A stretch of DNA of 42,209 nucleotides. Origin: Dasytiphilus stammeri_B. Its GTDB lineage: Bacteria > Pseudomonadota > Gammaproteobacteria > Enterobacterales > Enterobacteriaceae. Below are positions 16,890-26,440 of this stretch, piece after piece. The notes under the pieces are model-generated. The model saw nothing but the letters and a program-made list of their open reading frames with translations. It ran no database searches and was not told where the DNA came from. The position numbers and the translations under genes were made by a program. The stretch is taken from the NCBI GenBank assembly GCA_037083765.1, contig JBAPLS010000010.1, positions 1 through 42,209 of the forward strand. The letters are read 5' to 3'. Position 1 is the first letter of the stretch. Each line of letters starts with the position of its first letter.

Positions 16890-17216
16890 TTATATACTTT
16901 TTTCAGGGATGAAGTGATCAGAAAAAAAAGTAATTTTAGGAATTATTCTTAAACACATGTTTTGACTAAGTAAAGTTCGAATATATCCGGTCGCATTTTG
17001 TAAGATCTTAATTTTTTTTAAGATATTTTCTTTGGAATCTATTGAGGATCCTAAAATTATGAAAACTTTAGCATTTAACAAATCTTTAGAAATTTCTACC
17101 GCCGTTATAGTGATTAACTTATCTATCCGAGGATCTCGGATTTCACGATGTAATATTATGGATAGTTCTTTTTTTAAAGCTCGAGCTACCTTAGCAGGTC
17201 GATTGATATCTTTCAT
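16890..17216 (-). CDS. rbfA: ribosome-binding factor A
   Basis: Assists 30S maturation near the 5' end of 16S rRNA, with a KH-like fold. Matches are RPAKVARALKKELSIILHREIRDPRI, NAKVFI, NATGYIRTLLSQ and LRIIPKITFFSD. It has 108 residues against 133; the flexible charged C-terminal tail is lost, as is common in small genomes. It follows infB by 45 bases and precedes truB, the normal operon order. Confidence 0.93.
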   Translation of the reverse strand: MKDINRPAKVARALKKELSIILHREIRDPRIDKLITITAVEISKDLLNAKVFIILGSSIDSKENILKKIKILQNATGYIRTLLSQNMCLRIIPKITFFSDHFIPEKSI

Positions 17217-17261
17217 AAAAGTAGTTCCTCTATTTTATCACCGTGAATTAAGAGATTATAC

Positions 17262-19853
17262 TCAGTGACTTTTTTTAAGTTCCTGTAATTCAAAGACTTC
17301 AATTAAGTCTCCAATCTTAACATCATTATAATTCTTAACTCCAATACCACATTCAAAGCCATTATTAACTTCATCTACGTCATCCTTAAAGTGACGCAAA
17401 GAGTCTAGTGATCCCTCATATATAACAATATGATCTCGTAAAATTCGTATAGATTTGTTACGTTTTACTGCGCCTTCAATAACCATACAACCTGCTATAG
17501 CACCAAACTTAGGTGATCTAAATACATTTCTTACTTCTGCTAAACCGATAATATTAGGTTTATATTCCGGAAGTATTCGAGAATTTATAGCTTTCTTTAC
17601 TTCATCAATCAACTGATAAATAACCGAATAGTATCTAATCTCTAGATTATGAGACGTAGCAATTATTTTCCGCGCTGCTGAGTCCGCACGGACATTAAAT
17701 CCTATAATGAGAGCTTGCGATGCCGAAGCTAAAACAATATCACTTTCCGTAATACTTCCTACTCCTGAGCCGACAATATTTACCTTTAATTCCTTCGAAG
17801 ATAATGTCTTTAAAGTATCTACAATAGCCTCTACAGAGCCTTGTACATCCGCTCTAATCACAATATTAAGTTCTGAGATCTGATCGTGATTGTTAATAAC
17901 TTCTAACATATTTTTAATACTGGATTTTTTTTGGGATGATAATTTTTGTTCACGAGATTTCATTTTTCGGAAAAGTGCCACTTCACGAGCCTTTCTCTCA
18001 TCTCGTACTACTGTCAGAATATCTCCTGTCACGGGAACTCCCGAAAGTCCTAAAATTTCTACTGGTCGAGAAGGACCGGCCTGAAACAGATCAGATCCTA
18101 ATTCATCTCGCATAGCTCTAACGCGTCCATATTCCAGACCACATAATAAAAAATCTCCTTTTTTAAGTGTTCCTTCTCTTACTAAGACTGAAGCTACTGG
18201 TCCTCTTCCTTTATCAAGATAAGATTCTATCACTAAACCTTTTGCAATGCCGGTATGAATAGCCGTTAATTCTAACATTTCTGCTTGTAATAATATGGCA
18301 TCTAATAATTCATCTATCCCTATCCCAGTTTTAGCTGAAATGCCTACATACTGTGTCTCACCTCCCCATTCTTCAGGCATGAGATTGTAATGAGATAATT
18401 GATTTTTAATTTGTTCTATATCTGACGATGATTTATCAATTTTATTGATTGCTACCACGATAGGTACTTGGGCTGCCTGAGCATGTTGAATAGCTTCAAT
18501 AGTCTGTGGCATAATGCCATCATCAGCTGCTATTACTAAAACAACAATATCTGTTAACTGCACTCCTCTTGCTCGCATAGCTGTAAAAGCTGCATGTCCA
18601 GGCGTATCAAGAAAAGTAATAGTACCCTTGCGAATCTGGACATGATATGCTCCAATATGTTGTGTGATTCCACCTACCTCAAGAGAGGTCATTTTAGTAG
18701 AGCGAATATAATCTAGTAATGAAGTTTTACCATGATCTACATGACCCATTATAGTTACTACTGGAGATCTCGGTGCCAGTATCATATTTTTATGATCCCG
18801 TTTACTCATGAGTACTTCTTCTAAGTAATTTTCATGATGTAATATTACCTTATATCCCATTTCTTCAGCTACAATTTGAGCCGTGTCTTGATCTAGGATT
18901 TGATTAACAGTAGCCATAGTTCCCATACTCATTAATAATTTAATAACCTGAGAGCTTTTTATCGCCATTCTATTAGATAGTTCCGCTACCGTAATCGATT
19001 CTCCAATAACTACATTTTTATTAAATTTAGTTTCTGATTTATTAACTTTTGGTACTAAATTAATTTGAAGACTGTTATCGTGATTATCTCCCGAATCTTG
19101 ACCGGTTTCTAATTGTTTTTTAAGTTCTATATTTTTAGAAGTTTTTCTTGATCCTAACCATTTCTGACTCTCACTTTTCCATTTCTTATTACTACTTTCT
19201 AGTTTTCTATTTTTTTCATATTTTGATGAGATATCTAGTGAAAGAGGAGTATTTAATTCTTCTTCATCATTTTCTGGAGAATCATTCTGCCAATAATCAT
19301 TATTGGTTTTCCACTTTTCTCCTCGCTCTACTGCCGAATGCTTTTCTGGTTCTTTTTTTTCTTTTTCGGCTGATACTTCTAATTTACACGACACTTTTAC
19401 TTCTTCTCTACAAAGAGTTTTATTAATTTTTAGCAGGTCTTCAGAATTTAAATTCTGATCTCTCTCTCTCAGTACACAAGACGTAACCATATTTTTAGTA
19501 TGTTGATTTGTATCAGAAATACCCGAAGGAATAATTTTTTCAGTAGGCCCCATAAATTCTACTGATTCTTCTTTTAAATATGTTCGATTTTTTCGTATTT
19601 CTATTTGAACTGCTTTTCTTTTTCCTCCCATGCTAGAAATATTTAACGTGCTACGTTTTTTTCGTTTTAAAATAAGTTTTTCTATTATGCGAGGCGGTTT
19701 CTTTTTCAGATTATTGATTAAGATATGTTTTTCCTGCATACTGATATGATCACTTTCTGATTTACAGATTCCTATGTGTGCCAATTGTTTTATCAGGCGA
19801 TCAACCGGCATCATAATCTCTCTAGCCAGAGCTTTTATACTTATATTGGTCAT
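17262..19853 (-). CDS. infB: translation initiation factor IF-2
   Basis: GTPase that places initiator tRNA on the 30S subunit and promotes subunit joining. The N-terminal IF2N segment (residues 1-50) is followed by a long charged, disordered stretch, then a second IF2N-like part (SITVAELSNRMAIKSSQVIKLLMSMG). The G domain has G1 GHVDHGKTSLL near residue 370, G2 GGITQHIGAY, G3 DTPGHAAF and G4 NKIDK. Beta-barrel domain II and the C-terminal fMet-tRNA-binding domain complete it. Length is 863 against 890. The linker composition (E, K, N, S) reflects AT bias. It follows nusA by 41 bases. Confidence 0.97.
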   Translation of the reverse strand: MTNISIKALAREIMMPVDRLIKQLAHIGICKSESDHISMQEKHILINNLKKKPPRIIEKLILKRKKRSTLNISSMGGKRKAVQIEIRKNRTYLKEESVEFMGPTEKIIPSGISDTNQHTKNMVTSCVLRERDQNLNSEDLLKINKTLCREEVKVSCKLEVSAEKEKKEPEKHSAVERGEKWKTNNDYWQNDSPENDEEELNTPLSLDISSKYEKNRKLESSNKKWKSESQKWLGSRKTSKNIELKKQLETGQDSGDNHDNSLQINLVPKVNKSETKFNKNVVIGESITVAELSNRMAIKSSQVIKLLMSMGTMATVNQILDQDTAQIVAEEMGYKVILHHENYLEEVLMSKRDHKNMILAPRSPVVTIMGHVDHGKTSLLDYIRSTKMTSLEVGGITQHIGAYHVQIRKGTITFLDTPGHAAFTAMRARGVQLTDIVVLVIAADDGIMPQTIEAIQHAQAAQVPIVVAINKIDKSSSDIEQIKNQLSHYNLMPEEWGGETQYVGISAKTGIGIDELLDAILLQAEMLELTAIHTGIAKGLVIESYLDKGRGPVASVLVREGTLKKGDFLLCGLEYGRVRAMRDELGSDLFQAGPSRPVEILGLSGVPVTGDILTVVRDERKAREVALFRKMKSREQKLSSQKKSSIKNMLEVINNHDQISELNIVIRADVQGSVEAIVDTLKTLSSKELKVNIVGSGVGSITESDIVLASASQALIIGFNVRADSAARKIIATSHNLEIRYYSVIYQLIDEVKKAINSRILPEYKPNIIGLAEVRNVFRSPKFGAIAGCMVIEGAVKRNKSIRILRDHIVIYEGSLDSLRHFKDDVDEVNNGFECGIGVKNYNDVKIGDLIEVFELQELKKSH

Positions 19854-19894
19854 GATGCTGTTCTCCCTTCCTGTAAAAATACTAGTTTTTATTA

Positions 19895-21385
19895 TTACTG
19901 GTCATTATTATGAAACCAACAAATATTACGTGCAGCCATAATTAATTTACCTGCTAGTTCGATATTAAGATCTTTAATTTCTGACAGATCATCTATACTT
20001 TGTTCTGCTAATTTTTCTAATGTATATATTCCTTTGAACGCCAATTTGGACGCTAATCTCTGATCTATCTCAGTAATAGTTAATAGTTCCTCTGCATTTT
20101 TAGGATAAATAATCTTATTCTTTTCTTCTTCTTGCAATTTTTTCAATACTTTAGTAGCACGGTTACGTAATTTTTTTATTTTCTCTTCATCCAAATGACC
20201 TATTTCAACTAATTCTCTAATAGGAACGTAAGCTAGCTCTTCCAAAGAAGATAATCCTGATTCTACCAAGAGAGATGCAGAATCTCTATCAATATCTAAA
20301 TATTTAGTAAATAAATCTCTAGAGACCTGAGCTTCATCTTGATGTTTTTGTTGCAGTTCTGTTACCGTCATAACATTAAGAGTCCATCCACTCAGTTGTG
20401 ATGCTAATCTGACATTTTGTCCATTTCGCCCTATGGCCTGTGCTAAAGAGTTTTCTTCTATTCCTAGATCCATAGTATGCTTATCTTCGTCAACAATGAT
20501 AGAACTGACTTCCGCAGGAGCCATTGCGTTAATGACAAATTGAGCAGGATTATGGTCCCATAGGACAATATCAATTCGCTCTCCACCTAGCTCATTCGAG
20601 ATAGCTTGCACCCGGGATCCTCGCATTCCTACACAAGATCCTATTGGATCAATGCGTTTATCGTTAGTTTTAACGGCTATTTTAGCTCGTGATCCAGGAT
20701 CACGAACAGTAGCTTTAATTTCAATAATATCTTCTCCAACTTCAGGAACTTCAAGACGAAATAATTCTAACAACATTTCTGGACGAGTTCTACTTAAAAA
20801 TAATTGAGGTCCTCGTGCTTCGGTTCTTACTGCATATAATAATCCTCGTACTCGATCTCCCGGATGAAAATTATCGTTCGGCAGCATTTCTTCACTTAGA
20901 ATCAGAGCTTCCGCATTATTACCCATATCTACCGTAATATTATCACGATTAACTTTTTTCACTCTTCCGTTAAGAATTTCACCTTGTTTTTTTCGAAACT
21001 CTTCGATAATAAGGAATCTTTCCGCTTCACGTACCTTTTGGACCATAACCTGTCTGGCGGTTTGAGTAGTAATCCTATCGAAAGCAACGGAATGAATTCT
21101 ATCTTCTATATAATCACCGATATTTACCGCTTTATTATCCCACCTTGCCGCTTCTAATGTAATTTCCCTTGTAGGTTGAAGTACTTTTTCTACTATTAAC
21201 CATCTTCGATAAGTTTCAATATTTCCGGTCTTACGATTAATACTTATCCGAACCTCAATCTCTTGTTCAAATTTTTTCTTGGTTGCAGAGGCCAATGCAC
21301 TTTCTAGGGCAGCAAAAATTTTTTCTCGAGGAAGCGATTTTTCATTTGCCACGGCTTCTACTACCGATAGAATATCTTTGTTCAT
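19895..21385 (-). CDS. nusA: transcription termination/antitermination factor NusA
   Basis: Binds RNA polymerase and controls pausing, termination and rRNA antitermination. In order: an N-terminal polymerase-binding domain (MNKDILSVVEAVANEKSLPREKIF), S1 (GRVKKVNRDNITVDMGNNAEALIL), KH1 (GSRAKIAVKTNDKRIDPIGSCVGMRGSRV), KH2 (LAQAIGRNGQNVRLASQLSGW), and both C-terminal acidic repeats ending ICWFHNND. I choose ATG 21385, with GAGG 8 bases upstream and the same first residues as E. coli; a frame open to 21403 adds six unmatched residues. That gives 496 residues against 495. rimP, normally just upstream, is missing. The boxA-like element before 23S fits a role for NusA here. Confidence 0.95.
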   Translation of the reverse strand: MNKDILSVVEAVANEKSLPREKIFAALESALASATKKKFEQEIEVRISINRKTGNIETYRRWLIVEKVLQPTREITLEAARWDNKAVNIGDYIEDRIHSVAFDRITTQTARQVMVQKVREAERFLIIEEFRKKQGEILNGRVKKVNRDNITVDMGNNAEALILSEEMLPNDNFHPGDRVRGLLYAVRTEARGPQLFLSRTRPEMLLELFRLEVPEVGEDIIEIKATVRDPGSRAKIAVKTNDKRIDPIGSCVGMRGSRVQAISNELGGERIDIVLWDHNPAQFVINAMAPAEVSSIIVDEDKHTMDLGIEENSLAQAIGRNGQNVRLASQLSGWTLNVMTVTELQQKHQDEAQVSRDLFTKYLDIDRDSASLLVESGLSSLEELAYVPIRELVEIGHLDEEKIKKLRNRATKVLKKLQEEEKNKIIYPKNAEELLTITEIDQRLASKLAFKGIYTLEKLAEQSIDDLSEIKDLNIELAGKLIMAARNICWFHNNDQ

Positions 21386-21504
21386 AATCGGGTCCTCAAT
21401 CAATTTTGATTACCAAATGGAATATTGGATATGCCGTAATTTATCCCAGCCCATTGTATTTTTTTTGAAATTTTTATATTCAAATATTTATTATGATAAC
21501 CACT

Positions 21505-21531
21505 AAAAAACCCCGTTATGCGGGGTTTTTT
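21505..21531. terminator. bidirectional intrinsic terminator after tRNA-fMet
   Basis: AAAAAACCCCG-TTATG-CGGGGTTTTTT is a strong GC stem with an A-tract on one side and a T-tract on the other, so it can terminate on both strands. It is the most GC-rich non-tRNA hairpin in the window. It lies 55 bases after the tRNA-fMet gene and before nusA, where E. coli also has a terminator between metY and the nusA operon. nusA must be read by leak-through or from a promoter in 21386-21504 (weak TTGAAT at 21483-21478 and TACAAT at 21458-21453, 19-base spacer). Confidence 0.93.
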
Positions 21532-21586
21532 AGGTAATGTTTATAGTCACTTTATCTATATTTTCTTGGTAAGATCCAAGCACACT

Positions 21587-21663
<77 letters not shown>

Positions 21664-21723
21664 CCTGAAAATAATTATTATACATCATCTAGAAGAAAAA
21701 AACAACCACAACTTACCTAAGTT

Positions 21724-21814
21724 TGGTACCGAGGACGGGACTTGAACCCGTATGCCTTATTATTAGGGCACTACCCCCTCAAAGTAGCGTGTCTACCTAT
21801 TTCACCACCTCGGC
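21724..21814 (-). tRNA. leuU: tRNA-Leu (GAG)
   Basis: 91 bases on the minus strand, starting GCCGAGG and ending CCTCGGTACCA with encoded CCA. The anticodon loop TTGAGGG gives GAG. A long class II variable arm (TGCCCTAATAATAAGGCA) is a few bases longer than in E. coli leuU. It lies between secG and tRNA-fMet, as in E. coli. Confidence 0.96.
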
Positions 21815-21892
21815 TATAAAAGTCTTCATATAATAATTATCATTATTATGAAGTTGATTTTATTCCCTCTCGGACAAACAGCAATTCCAATA

Positions 21893-22189
21893 TTATTTAT
21901 TTATCCTGTGAGAGGATCCAATAGAATTTTTACTAATTGGTTTCCATTGAACACTGTTTTTATTACTAGAGATATTATCTATAGCAATACTAATAATTAT
22001 GAACACAGTAGCCAGCAGTATTATAACACGCGTTAAAAAATTTACTGAACCTTTAGAACCAAAAAAGGTCCCCGAATAACCTGTTATGCTACTTGAATTA
22101 GTATCCATACCTTTACTTTGATGCATAAGAATTAGACTGATCAAACTAATCGATATAAAAAGAAAAATAATTAAAAGTATTTCATACAT
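21893..22189 (-). CDS. secG: protein translocase subunit SecG
   Basis: Small inner-membrane subunit of SecYEG that helps SecA-driven export. There are two hydrophobic segments (residues 1-24 and about 52-72) separated by the cytoplasmic loop with GTFFGSKGSVNFLTR (E. coli ATLFGSSGSGNFMTR). It has 98 residues against 110; the tail is shortened. It lies just upstream of leuU, the E. coli arrangement. Confidence 0.94.
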   Translation of the reverse strand: MYEILLIIFLFISISLISLILMHQSKGMDTNSSSITGYSGTFFGSKGSVNFLTRVIILLATVFIIISIAIDNISSNKNSVQWKPISKNSIGSSHRINK

Positions 22190-22284
22190 AATATTTTGGT
22201 TCTACCTCGTAAATTTTGATTGGAATTTTCATCTGCTAGGGAAGGAAAAAAAGTACAAAAAATAATAATTGAAATTTTCTCTTT

Positions 22285-22530
22285 TTAGATAGAAGTGACC
22301 TTTTTTCTAATAAAACCAGTATCTATATTCTCATTCTTTGATCTTAACAGTGCCTGGAAAATATTATTTAGACCAGGATATCTATTAACTGTTACTAATG
22401 TTGGAGGAAGGATTATTCCTTATTTTATACTTCTTATAATTTTCTGTAAACTTTTTTCGATACCTCACGCGCAAATTAAAGTTTTTTAAATATCCCGATA
22501 TTATTTGTTACTTAATAAATTTGACCATTC
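22285..22530 (-). pseudogene. glmM: probable glmM (phosphoglucosamine mutase) remnant
   Basis: E. coli has glmM and folP between ftsH and secG. The minus strand of this spacer has no long frame but carries fragments that follow the C-terminal third of GlmM in order. EWSNLLSNK resembles ENSGHVILLDK; SLQKIIRSIK, a stop, then [13 protein letters not shown] resembles [39 protein letters not shown] resembles ALGNRGRVLLRKS. Several stops, one frame change and deletions are needed. The call rests on these short matches plus synteny. The N-terminal part and folP are not recognisable. Confidence 0.55.
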
Positions 22531-23064
22531 GAAGATCTATTATTTTGAAAAATTTTATTAATGTTGCTCTAAAATTTCTGCTCTATTCAGCAGACAAAAG
22601 TACGAGGACTAATTTTAGTTCAAAGTTATTACCTTATAGGTTCTATCTAGCTTCATAAGATATCTTATAGAAGTATTTATCTTCTTATTAGAAATAGTGT
22701 GTTCTCTTTTCACAATAAAAAGAAACACAACCTCATTGGATCTTTATATAACTTTATTCTCATAATATCTTTATTAATTAAACTTATGTATATTGTTATT
22801 TTAATGACATAAATCTTTCTCAAGAGAGGACTTGATCATTCATTCTTTTCTGCTTGTATAAATTATGTATTCTCTTAATAAGAGAAAATTATTCTTCTCC
22901 TACCGAGAATGAGTTTATTAAGATTGCTCATTGATATTTTAGATGATATTCAATCACATCATTTCTTTTGCTATGGATTTAATCCTACCCTAAAAAAGAT
23001 CCGTCTGAAATTTCAGATAAAAAACAGAACATATTTTGAGATTTATTAATTACTAGTATCAGTA
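22531..23064. other. degraded spacer downstream of ftsH
   Basis: No gene seen. By synteny this is where folP and the first half of glmM stood. A stem-loop TTCTCTT-AAT-AAGAGAA lies at 22870-22886, and an ATG-TCA at 22815-22810 on the minus strand could be the old glmM start, but stops follow at once. Confidence 0.4.
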
Positions 23065-24924
23065 TTAAGATTGGTGATCTTGAGAATGTTTTTGAGTTGT
23101 CGTCTGTAGCCAATCTCTAGGAATACGAACAGGTTTTCTGGACATTAAATCCTCAATTTGTAATGCATCAAGAGTTTCATATTTCATTAATGCGTCTTTC
23201 ATAGCATGAAGAATATCTAAATTTTCTGACAAAATTTTTCTAGCTCTGAGATGATTTTTATCAATTAATAATTTTATCTCTTCATCTATGATGCGTGCAG
23301 TGTCATCAGACAGATGTTTAGCTTTCGCTACCGAACGACCTAAAAATATTTCTTCTTCTTCCTCGGCATACAAGAGTGGTCCTAATTTTTCAGAAAATCC
23401 CCATTGTGTCACCATATTGCGTGCTAAAGTAGTGGCTATTTTTATGTCATTTGATGATCCTGTTGATACCTGATGACTACCATAGATTAATTCTTCAGCT
23501 AAGCGTCCTCCATAGAGTGTCGAGATCTGACTTTCCAATTTTTCTCTACTTATACTAATAGCATCTCCTTCAGGTAAGAAAAAAGTGACTCCTAAGGATC
23601 GTCCTCTTGGAATAATAGTAACTTTATGTACCGGATCATGTTCGGGAACTAAGCGTCCGATAATTGCATGTCCTGCTTCATGATAAGCAGTCGACTCTTT
23701 CTGAGCTTCAGTCATAACCATAGATCGACGTTCCGTTCCCATCAAAATTTTATCCTTTGCTTTTTCAAATTCTACCATAGATACTACACAACGATTATTA
23801 CGAGCTGCAAATAATGCAGCTTCATTTACTAAATTAGCGAGATCTGCACCTGAAAAACCCGGGGTACCACGGGCAATCACTAAAATATCTACGTCAGATG
23901 ATAATGGTACTCGCCGCATATGAACTTTTAAAATTTCCTTTCGCCCTCTTACATCCGGTAAGCCTACTATAACTTGGCGATCAAATCTCCCGGGTCGAAG
24001 GAGAGCAGGATCTAATACATCGGGTCTATTAGTAGCGGCAATTACTATGATGCCCTCTTGTCTTTCAAAACCATCCATCTCAACCAGCAGTTGATTGAGA
24101 GTTTGTTCGCGTTCATCATGTCCTCCTCCTAAGCCAGCACCTCGTTGACGACCTACCGCATCAATTTCATCAATAAAAATAATACAAGGAGCAGTTTTTT
24201 TTGCTTGTTGAAACATATCTCGTACACGAGCAGCACCTACCCCAACAAACATTTCCACAAAATCCGATCCGGAAATACTAAAAAAAGGTACTTGAGCTTC
24301 TCCGGAAATAGCTTTAGCTAATAAAGTTTTACCTGTACCTGGGGGACCAACCATTAATACCCCTTTAGGTATTTTACCCCCTAGTCTTTGAAATTTGCTA
24401 GGTTCACGTAAATATTCTACCAATTCCGCAACTTCTTCTTTTGCTTCATCACATCCGGCCACATCTGCTAAGGTAGTAATTTGATCTTCCGATAACATTC
24501 GAGCCTTACTTTTTCCAAAAAATATGGATCCTCCTTTGCTACCTCCTTTCATTTGTCGCATAAAAAATAGCCAGAGACCGATTAATATTACCATTGGAAA
24601 CCAGGAGATAAAAATAGATGTTAGCAGGCTCGGTTCTGCGGGTGGATCTCCCACAATTATCACATGATTCATCAATAGTCTCTCAAGGAGACGTGGATCA
24701 GGCATGGGCATCCAAATGGAATATTTATTATTATTCTTCTTTATAACTTTAAGTTCTCGTCCATTAATATGCACTTCACGTATTTCACCTGTATTAACTT
24801 CTGTTATAAAGGTGGAATAATCAATCTTATGTTTACTGTTTAGAGAACTGAAAATGTGGAATACTGACATCATTACTATTGCGATGATCATCCAGATAGT
24901 TAGATTTTTAGCGATATAACTCAA
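23065..24924 (-). CDS. ftsH: ATP-dependent zinc metalloprotease FtsH
   Basis: Inner-membrane AAA+ protease that degrades misassembled membrane proteins, LpxC and sigma-32. There are two N-terminal membrane segments (residues 8-26 and about 104-123) around a periplasmic domain. Walker A GPPGTGKT, Walker B CIIFIDEIDAVG and the SRH follow, then the zinc motif HEAGH near residue 417. Length is 619 against 644, lacking the disordered tail. The start is TTG with AGGAGG 8 bases upstream, adding three residues to the E. coli N-terminus. It follows rlmE, as in E. coli. Confidence 0.97.
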   Translation of the reverse strand: MSYIAKNLTIWMIIAIVMMSVFHIFSSLNSKHKIDYSTFITEVNTGEIREVHINGRELKVIKKNNNKYSIWMPMPDPRLLERLLMNHVIIVGDPPAEPSLLTSIFISWFPMVILIGLWLFFMRQMKGGSKGGSIFFGKSKARMLSEDQITTLADVAGCDEAKEEVAELVEYLREPSKFQRLGGKIPKGVLMVGPPGTGKTLLAKAISGEAQVPFFSISGSDFVEMFVGVGAARVRDMFQQAKKTAPCIIFIDEIDAVGRQRGAGLGGGHDEREQTLNQLLVEMDGFERQEGIIVIAATNRPDVLDPALLRPGRFDRQVIVGLPDVRGRKEILKVHMRRVPLSSDVDILVIARGTPGFSGADLANLVNEAALFAARNNRCVVSMVEFEKAKDKILMGTERRSMVMTEAQKESTAYHEAGHAIIGRLVPEHDPVHKVTIIPRGRSLGVTFFLPEGDAISISREKLESQISTLYGGRLAEELIYGSHQVSTGSSNDIKIATTLARNMVTQWGFSEKLGPLLYAEEEEEIFLGRSVAKAKHLSDDTARIIDEEIKLLIDKNHLRARKILSENLDILHAMKDALMKYETLDALQIEDLMSRKPVRIPRDWLQTTTQKHSQDHQS

Positions 24925-24969
24925 AGAATTATCCTCCTATATTTACATAAATACAACAAAGAATCGAAG

Positions 24970-25605
24970 TTATCTATATTTTTTATATCCTGTTGCTATA
25001 ATGTATACCTCTCGTGAATTTTTACGGGAAGATTCTGGTTTTATAATTTTGAATTTATCGAATTGCTCACTAATCTTCTGAAGATATAGATCTAAACCCT
25101 CTCCATGAAAAACCTTAACTAAAAAACTTCCTGTCACTACCAAAGTATCCCGACATAGGTGTAAGGCAATTTCTGCTAAATACATGGATCGAGGATGATC
25201 AGCAGTAGAAAAACCACTGAGGTTTGGGGACATATCGGACATAAGTACATTAACATTCTTATTACTAATGGTTTTCAAAAGATTCTTACGTACATTGTGG
25301 TCTCGCAAATCTCCTTGGATAAATTCTACGCCAGATATAGGATCTAGAGACAAAATATCACATCCAATAACATTTCCTTTTTCTCCAACTTTTTTTATCG
25401 CATATTGCGCCCATCCTCCTGGAGAGGATCCTAAATCTATCACCCTCATCTTTGGTTTTAATAACTTCTCGTGCTTTTGGATTTCATCCAGTTTAAACCA
25501 TGATCGTGATCGAACTCCTATTTCGTGAGCTTTACGTACATATGGATCATCAAAATATTTTTTTCTACCTCTAGAATAATGGCTATAATATCGTCGATTT
25601 TTCAT
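24970..25605 (-). CDS. rlmE: 23S rRNA 2'-O-ribose methyltransferase RlmE
   Basis: Methylates U2552 in the 23S A-loop, important for 50S assembly. S-adenosylmethionine site DLGSSPGGWAQYA, then LMSDMSPNLSG (catalytic Asp) and FLVKVFHGEG (catalytic Lys), giving the K-D-K-E tetrad. Length is 211 against 209. It is a heat-shock gene in E. coli and is cotranscribed with ftsH. Here it follows greA by only 30 bases, so all three probably share an mRNA. Confidence 0.96.
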   Translation of the reverse strand: MKNRRYYSHYSRGRKKYFDDPYVRKAHEIGVRSRSWFKLDEIQKHEKLLKPKMRVIDLGSSPGGWAQYAIKKVGEKGNVIGCDILSLDPISGVEFIQGDLRDHNVRKNLLKTISNKNVNVLMSDMSPNLSGFSTADHPRSMYLAEIALHLCRDTLVVTGSFLVKVFHGEGLDLYLQKISEQFDKFKIIKPESSRKNSREVYIIATGYKKYR

Positions 25606-25635
25606 CTGATGTTATCTTCCTCGATTCAGAAGATG

Positions 25636-26112
25636 CTAAACATATTCAACATTACAAATCTTATATATAATGTCTCCTTTAGGAGTTTTGATAATCACAT
25701 TTTCATTTACTTCTTTTCCAATTAATCCCCGCGCCAGAGGAGAGTTTAGCGAAATTAAATTTTCCTTATGATCCGCTTCATCATCCCCTACGATACGATA
25801 ACGATAAATTTTATTGTCCACTCTATTTAATAGAGTTATCGTAGAACCAAATATAACTCGATTACTCACCGGAATTTTAGTAATATCAATAATTTGCGCA
25901 TTAGATAGTTTTGCTTCAATTTCTTTAATTCTTCCTTCACAAAAAGATTGCTGCTCACGAGCTGCGTGATATTCAGCGTTTTCTTTAAGATCTCCATGAT
26001 CCCTAGCTGCTGCCAGATCAGAAATAATTTTTGGTCTCTTAATGTTTTTAAGATTAATGAGTTCCTCACGTAATTTTTCTACCCCTCGCAGGGTCATAGG
26101 AAATCGTTTCAT
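25636..26112 (-). CDS. greA: transcript cleavage factor GreA
   Basis: Rescues backtracked RNA polymerase by stimulating cleavage of the RNA 3' end. The N-terminal coiled coil has MTLRGVEKLREEL, AARDHGDLKENAEYHAAREQQ (acidic tip with D and E residues) and EGRIKEIEAKL. The C-terminal FKBP-like domain has SPLARGLIGKEVNE. It has 158 residues, as in E. coli. AGAGAGG lies about 7 bases before the ATG. Confidence 0.97.
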   Translation of the reverse strand: MKRFPMTLRGVEKLREELINLKNIKRPKIISDLAAARDHGDLKENAEYHAAREQQSFCEGRIKEIEAKLSNAQIIDITKIPVSNRVIFGSTITLLNRVDNKIYRYRIVGDDEADHKENLISLNSPLARGLIGKEVNENVIIKTPKGDIIYKICNVEYV

Positions 26113-26440
26113 TGAAATACCTCTCTGAAAATTATTAGATTCTAATTTTTTATTAAAACTTTTTATTAATATTCTTTTACATTATTATAAAAAGAAGAAT
26201 ATTTCCTCTCTTTATATTAAAAATATAAAGAGAGAATCTATCCTGAAAATATAATGGATGTTTACAAAAAACAATTCTCAAAATATAAATTACCTCTCAA
26301 CAATAGATGACTGATTAATCATTAATAATCTTTTTAAGAGTCATAATCTATACGTTAAAATAGTAGCTAATATAATAGCAGGTAAATAAAGAAAGATACC
26401 AGCTAGATATTTAATGAAAATTAATATTTAGGGAGGATTC
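26113..26440. other. divergent greA-dnaX spacer with a 12-base stem-loop
   Basis: No gene seen. At 26206-26234 CTCTCTTTATAT-taaaa-ATATAAAGAGAG forms a perfect stem (13 pairs if the T-A next to the loop is counted). It lies between two divergent genes, so it is not a normal terminator; it may fold in the greA leader or be a protein site. dnaX has an excellent ribosome site, AGGGAGG, 5 bases before its ATG. Confidence 0.6.

Noticed and set aside
19148..19426. 92-codon hydrophobic ORF antisense to infB
   Set aside because: It lies opposite the lysine/glutamate-rich linker of IF-2; the reverse complement of such codons gives a Phe/Leu-rich frame by composition alone.
21386..21403. Longer nusA start at 21403
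   Set aside because: The six extra residues have no family match; ATG 21385 has GAGG upstream and gives the known NusA start.
22295..22489. 64-codon plus-strand ORF in the secG-ftsH spacer
   Set aside because: It is antisense to the probable glmM remnant, matches no family I know, and has no ribosome site.
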